Assembly: GCF_918797525.1 (NCBI RefSeq)
Contig: NZ_OU963893.1
Span: forward strand, 3,658,001 to 3,722,000
DNA from: an unidentified bacterial endosymbiont
GTDB lineage: Bacteria; Pseudomonadota; Gammaproteobacteria; Enterobacterales; Enterobacteriaceae
Direction: 5' to 3'
DNA: 64,000 nucleotides
A program made the translations under genes and the position numbers. This document shows, piece by piece, positions 59,186 through 64,000 of the stretch. Under the pieces are notes generated by a model. The model was not told the origin of the DNA. It was given only the letters and a program-made list of their open reading frames with translations, and ran no database searches. Position 1 is the first letter of the stretch; the number at the start of each line of letters is the position of its first letter.

Positions 59186-59205
59186 AAACGGCCCGCAGGC
59201 CGTTT
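59186..59205 (-). terminator. bolA terminator
   Basis: Perfect stem AAACGGCC / GGCCGTTT, loop CGCA; on the minus strand it continues TTTTGTTTTG. Confidence 0.8.
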
Positions 59206-59261
59206 AACGAAATCTGTATGCAACATACTGGAAAAACTCCAGTGGTTGCAAATCCGATTTA

Positions 59262-59579
59262 TCAGGCTATAGAGCCTGCACCGCGACAAGGAGGTGATGC
59301 GAAAACCGTATCCTGCAGCCCTTCCCACTCCTTAATAGTGTAGGTATGCAACGCCAGCGCATGTACGGTCGTGGAGAGTTCTTCCGTCAAGGTGCTGTAG
59401 ATCAAGCGGTGTCGGTTCAGGAAACGCTCTCCCAGGAAACGATCGCTGACCAGAACCACTTTGAAGTGGCTTTCAGAACCTGCCGGCACGTTATGACGAT
59501 AGCTTTCGTCGACAACTTCGAGAAACACAGGGTCGAACGCTGCCCTTAATTTATCTTCTATCTGTTCACGTATCATCAT
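59262..59579 (-). CDS. bolA: BolA, stationary-phase morphogene / Fe-S-linked regulator
   Basis: 105-residue BolA protein ([15 protein letters not shown] ... [11 protein letters not shown]), nearly identical to E. coli. It acts as a transcriptional regulator of shape and biofilm genes and interacts with monothiol glutaredoxin. The start codon follows GGAG by seven bases. About 50 bases upstream, CGGCTAACA on the minus strand resembles the stationary-phase gearbox -10 of E. coli bolA. Confidence 0.96.
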   Translation of the reverse strand: MMIREQIEDKLRAAFDPVFLEVVDESYRHNVPAGSESHFKVVLVSDRFLGERFLNRHRLIYSTLTEELSTTVHALALHTYTIKEWEGLQDTVFASPPCRGAGSIA

Positions 59580-59884
59580 GAAATTACTCCTCCGACAACG
59601 CCAGGATGTCACCCATCCCTTTAAATGTTAGCCGCTTTTACCGTTTCCATTACATCAAAACAACAATTATTTAGCTTACGTCCGATTTTCTCCTCCAGGC
59701 GAATGAAGTTCACTATAAGGTTCAACCGTTTTGTCATTATGACGTGAGATAAAGGTTAGGCTGGTCAGTTTTCAGACAAGACGATGAATTTACATGCATT
59801 GACCACTTCCCCTGACCGTTAGCGATGTTATGATGATGACAATTTTTCTCTATAAACATGCTTACGATTCGTTGAGAACCTGAA
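59580..59884. other. bolA-yajG divergent promoter region
   Basis: About 305 bases, no gene. Contains the gearbox-like CGGCTAACA for bolA (minus strand, 59634-59626) and A/T-rich sequence (TATGATGATGAC, TCTCTATAAAC) likely to hold the yajG promoter. Confidence 0.45.
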
Positions 59885-60463
59885 ATGTTAAAAAAACTCT
59901 TCTTTCCGTTGGTAGCCCTTTTTATGCTGGCAAGCTGCGCGACTCCGCCAACCACCATTGATGTTTCACCAAAAATTACCCTGCCTCAGCAGGATCCAAG
60001 CCTGATGGGTGTAACGGTCAGTATCAACGGTGCCGATCAGCGTCAGGATCAGGCTCTGGCAAAAGTCACCCGCGACAACCAGCAGGTTACGCTGACCGCC
60101 TCCCGCGATCTGCGCTTCCTGCTCCAGGAAGTGCTGGAAAAACAGATGACCTCCCGCGGATACATGGTTGGCCCAAGCGGCGCAGTTGATCTGCAGATTA
60201 TCGTTAACAACCTGTACGCTGACGTTTCGCAAGGTAACGTTCGCTACAACATCTCCACCAAAGCGGATATCGCCATCATTGCGACGGCGAAGAACGGCAA
60301 CAAGATGAACAAAAATTACCGTGCCAGCTACTCTGTCGAAGGCGCTTTCCAGGCCTCCAACAAAAATATTGCTGATGCGGTTAACAGCGTGCTGACCGAC
60401 ACCATCGCCGATATGGCGCAGGACACCAGCATTCACGACTTCATCAAGCAGAACGCCCGTTAA
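59885..60463 (+). CDS. yajG: YajG, lipoprotein
   Basis: 192-residue YajG-family lipoprotein; lipobox LASC with acylated Cys18. The rest is a soluble periplasmic domain (TIDVSPKITLPQQDPSLMG ... LQIIVNNLYADVSQGNVRYN). Function unknown. Followed by ampG after 46 bases, and likely co-transcribed; in E. coli the pair is also adjacent. Confidence 0.94.
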   Translation: MLKKLFFPLVALFMLASCATPPTTIDVSPKITLPQQDPSLMGVTVSINGADQRQDQALAKVTRDNQQVTLTASRDLRFLLQEVLEKQMTSRGYMVGPSGAVDLQIIVNNLYADVSQGNVRYNISTKADIAIIATAKNGNKMNKNYRASYSVEGAFQASNKNIADAVNSVLTDTIADMAQDTSIHDFIKQNAR

Positions 60464-60509
60464 TTCTGCCCTCTGACCCGGTACTTCACCGGGTCAGCAT
60501 GATAAAATT

Positions 60510-61991
60510 ATGTCCAACCATTACTTACGCATTTTCCAGCAACCCAAATCAGCCATTCTGCTGATCCTTGGCTTTGCCTCCGGTTTACCGCTCGCGCTCA
60601 CCTCCGGCACTCTGCAGGCATGGATGACCGTCGAGAATATCGATCTCAAAACCATCGGCTTTTTCTCCCTCGTCGGCCAGGCTTACGTCTTTAAGTTCCT
60701 GTGGTCGCCGGTGATGGACCGCTATACTCCCCCGTTCCTCGGGCGGCGTCGCGGGTGGTTAATCATGACGCAGATCCTGTTATTGCTCGCCATTGCCGCA
60801 ATGGGGTTCCTCGAGCCGTCGACGCAGCTACGCTGGATGGCCGCGCTTGCCGTGGTGATTGCCTTTTGTTCCGCCTCGCAGGATATCGTTTTTGATGCCT
60901 GGAAAACGGACGTGCTGCCCGCTGAAGAGCGCGGCACCGGAGCCGCAATCAGCGTGCTGGGCTATCGTCTGGGAATGCTGATTTCCGGCGGGCTGGCGCT
61001 GTGGCTGGCAGACCGCTATCTTGGCTGGCAGGGCATGTACTGGCTGATGGCGGCCCTGCTCATTCCCTGCATTATTGCCACCCTTATGGCACCTGAACCG
61101 AGCGATGTGATCCCAGCTCCACGCTCGCTGGAGCAAGCGGTCGCCGAACCTTTACGTGACTTCTTTGGCCGCAATAACGCCTGGCTTATCCTGCTGCTCA
61201 TCGTCCTTTATAAGCTGGGTGATGCGTTCGCTATGAGCCTGACGACCACCTTCCTTATACGCGGTGTTGGCTTTGATGCCGCAGAAGTTGGCGTAGTCAA
61301 CAAAACGCTGGGGCTGTTCGCCACCATTGTCGGGGCGCTGTATGGCGGCGTGTTGATGCAACGCCTCACGCTTTTTCGCGCACTCCTGATTTTTGGCATT
61401 CTGCAAGGGGTGTCTAACGCGGGTTACTGGCTGCTGTCGATCACCGATAAAAATATGATCAGTATGGCGTCAGCGGTGTTCCTGGAAAACCTCTGTGGCG
61501 GGATGGGAACCGCAGCGTTTGTCGCCCTGCTGATGACGCTGTGCAACAAGTCGTTTTCCGCCACGCAGTTTGCGTTGCTTTCAGCCCTTTCCGCCGTTGG
61601 ACGTGTTTATGTCGGCCCTGTTGCAGGCTGGTTTGTTGAAGCCTACGGCTGGCCGTCGTTTTATCTTTTCTCAGTTGTGGCAGCAGTACCCGGTATTTTA
61701 TTGTTGCTGGTATGCCGCCAGACGCTGGAATATACCCAGCAGACTGAACACTTTATGCCGCGCACGGAGTATCACCGCGCCTACTGTTTTGCTTTACGCC
61801 TGTTAATGTTGGGCTGTTTAGCGCTGGCTCTGTGGTTGGTGGTGCTGATTATTAATGCCACCACCACGCTTGCGCTTGCGCTCGACGCCATTCTCCTCGA
61901 CGTCGGGGCGGTTCTGGCCGTCGCTGGCATCCTGACGGGGGGGATACTTGACTATCTGGCGCTGCGTAAAACGCCGGTAACGCGAAGGTAA
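60510..61991 (+). CDS. ampG: AmpG, muropeptide permease
   Basis: Inner-membrane MFS importer of GlcNAc-anhydroMurNAc peptides for cell-wall recycling, and needed to signal AmpR induction of chromosomal AmpC where present. 493 residues (E. coli 491) with 14 predicted helices; conserved segments GFASGLPLALTSGTLQAWM near the start and FDAWKTDVLPAEERGTG. Downstream of yajG; cyoA follows after a 471-base gap. Confidence 0.96.
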   Translation: MSNHYLRIFQQPKSAILLILGFASGLPLALTSGTLQAWMTVENIDLKTIGFFSLVGQAYVFKFLWSPVMDRYTPPFLGRRRGWLIMTQILLLLAIAAMGFLEPSTQLRWMAALAVVIAFCSASQDIVFDAWKTDVLPAEERGTGAAISVLGYRLGMLISGGLALWLADRYLGWQGMYWLMAALLIPCIIATLMAPEPSDVIPAPRSLEQAVAEPLRDFFGRNNAWLILLLIVLYKLGDAFAMSLTTTFLIRGVGFDAAEVGVVNKTLGLFATIVGALYGGVLMQRLTLFRALLIFGILQGVSNAGYWLLSITDKNMISMASAVFLENLCGGMGTAAFVALLMTLCNKSFSATQFALLSALSAVGRVYVGPVAGWFVEAYGWPSFYLFSVVAAVPGILLLLVCRQTLEYTQQTEHFMPRTEYHRAYCFALRLLMLGCLALALWLVVLIINATTTLALALDAILLDVGAVLAVAGILTGGILDYLALRKTPVTRR

Positions 61992-62462
61992 AAACGAAAG
62001 GTTATTTCCCGTTGTAATCACCATCTGAAATTATAACGGGCTAATGTCCCGCACTTTACAAAAAAATATTTGTTGTTTTGTGCGGGATAGTTTTTGGAAA
62101 TTACTGGAGCATGTTCCGAAATGCTATTTTTCGTTAAACGATTCAGCGTTTGAAAGATTGAATTTTCGTTTTTCAAATGTCTTTTTATTGATAATTAAAT
62201 GTTAATTTTATGTTTATTATTGATAATGGTTATACCAATTGCCCCTTTTAGGCTATGCTTGGGGGTCCATTCGTTATAAAGCCCATAGCCTGCGGCCTGT
62301 GTATTAAAAATCGACATAATTTGCAACACATGTGACATGTACAGCAGAACCCGGTAACACCTTCCTGACACAGGTCTAATGATGTTTACAGTAATGTAAC
62401 CTTCCCGTAAAATGCCCCCACACTTTAAACGCCACCAGACTCTGTGGAATTGAGGTCGTTAA
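61992..62462. promoter_or_regulatory. cyo operon regulatory region
   Basis: 471 bases without a gene. A hairpin CCCGTTGTAAT/ATTATAACGGG (62008-62040) follows ampG. An ArcA-like box GTTAATTTTATGTTT lies at 62201-62215, and a partial Fur-like GATAATGGTTAT follows at about 62221-62232. ArcA repression of cyo at low oxygen is known in E. coli; site assignments here are by eye. Confidence 0.5.
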
Positions 62463-63410
<948 letters not shown>

Positions 63411-63426
63411 GGGGCCGAGGAAGAAA

Positions 63427-64000
63427 ATGTTCGGAAAATTGACACTGGATGCAGTGCCCTACCATGAACCCATTATCGTGGTTACGGTGGCTGCAATTAT
63501 CATCGGTGGCGCAGCCTTACTGGGCTTGATCACTTACTTTGGTAAGTGGAGCTACCTGTGGAATGAGTGGCTGACTTCGGTTGACCACAAAAAACTCGGC
63601 ATCATGTACTGCATCGTCGGTATCGTCATGTTAATTCGTGGCTTTGCGGATGCAATCATGATGCGTAGCCAGCAGGCGCTCGCGTCTGCGGGGGAAGCGG
63701 GCTTCCTGCCGCCGCACCACTACGATCAGATCTTTACCGCCCACGGCGTTATCATGATCTTCTTCGTGGCGATGCCGCTGGTTGTAGGCCTGATGAACGT
63801 TGTCGTTCCGCTGCAAATCGGCGCCCGCGACGTTGCGTTCCCGTTCCTGAACAACCTGAGCTTCTGGCTCACGGTGGTCGGCGTCATTCTGGTTAACCTG
63901 TCACTGGGCGTGGGCGAATTTGCACAGACCGGCTGGCTAGCTTATCCGCCGCTGTCGGGCATTGAGTACAGTCCGGGTGTAGGCGTTGACTACTGGATTT
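63427..64000 (+). CDS. cyoB: CyoB, cytochrome bo3 quinol oxidase subunit I (partial, runs off the window)
   Basis: First 191 codons of the haem-copper catalytic subunit, starting [17 protein letters not shown] after AGGAAG. Conserved segments include [17 protein letters not shown], the TM2 haem-ligand region [11 protein letters not shown] (low-spin haem His) and [16 protein letters not shown]. The frame is open to the last base; the rest lies beyond the window. Confidence 0.97.
   Translation, partial: MFGKLTLDAVPYHEPIIVVTVAAIIIGGAALLGLITYFGKWSYLWNEWLTSVDHKKLGIMYCIVGIVMLIRGFADAIMMRSQQALASAGEAGFLPPHHYDQIFTAHGVIMIFFVAMPLVVGLMNVVVPLQIGARDVAFPFLNNLSFWLTVVGVILVNLSLGVGEFAQTGWLAYPPLSGIEYSPGVGVDYWI

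Overview
The window is chromosomal core DNA of a member of the Enterobacteriaceae. Gene order and protein similarity to Escherichia coli are close throughout, and the overall character (ERIC element, G+C-rich REP-like hairpins, lacI-lacZ inserted beside ffs, no aes) points to the Enterobacter/Lelliottia group. The species assignment is inference. It corresponds to the E. coli 10-min region read from ushA to cyoB. No tRNA, rRNA, IS element, prophage or CRISPR array is visible.

Layout. 1-8.3 kb: ushA, fsr, ybaL, gsk, hemH, adk (nucleotide salvage, efflux, last step of haem synthesis); aes, which in E. coli lies between hemH and gsk, is absent. 8.5-15.4 kb: htpG (sigma-32 promoter), the recR-ybaB-dnaX replication/repair group with a programmed frameshift in dnaX, apt, ybaN, priC, ybaM. 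15.3-24 kb: mscK, acrR and the divergent acrAB multidrug pump with a conserved AcrR palindrome between them. 24-28.7 kb: tomB-hha, maa, ylaC, the zinc-independent ribosomal protein pair ykgM-ykgO behind a Zur-type box, and the c-di-GMP phosphodiesterase pdeB. 28.7-35.7 kb is the accessory part: lacI-lacZ without lacY, with two identical operators; a divergent MocR regulator/YczE membrane protein pair; and an unrecognised two-gene cassette. 35.8-45.5 kb: a 127-bp ERIC element, 4.5S RNA, atl, ybaY, tesB, amtB-glnK with sigma-54/NtrC control, mdlAB, decR and a divergent cysteine-desulfhydrase-type gene. 45.5-52.6 kb: cof, ybaE, queC, fadM, ybaV, ppiD, hupB. 52.8-59.6 kb: the proteostasis group lon, clpX, clpP, tig (sigma-32 promoters before lon and clpP), then bolA. 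59.9-64 kb: yajG, ampG, cyoA and the start of cyoB.

Functional themes: protein quality control (htpG, ppiD, lon, clpXP, tig), envelope transport and stress (acrAB, mdlAB, mscK, ybaL, fsr), nitrogen control (glnK-amtB), DNA maintenance (recR, dnaX, priC, hupB, atl) and respiration (cyo).

Three highly conserved genes, acrB, mdlA and queC, each carry one single-base indel, two of them in homopolymer runs. I regard these as probable sequencing or assembly errors rather than true pseudogenes, but reads must decide. No clearly new large system was found; the best candidates for undescribed biology are the small two-gene cassette at 35.2-35.7 kb and the short ORF after queC.
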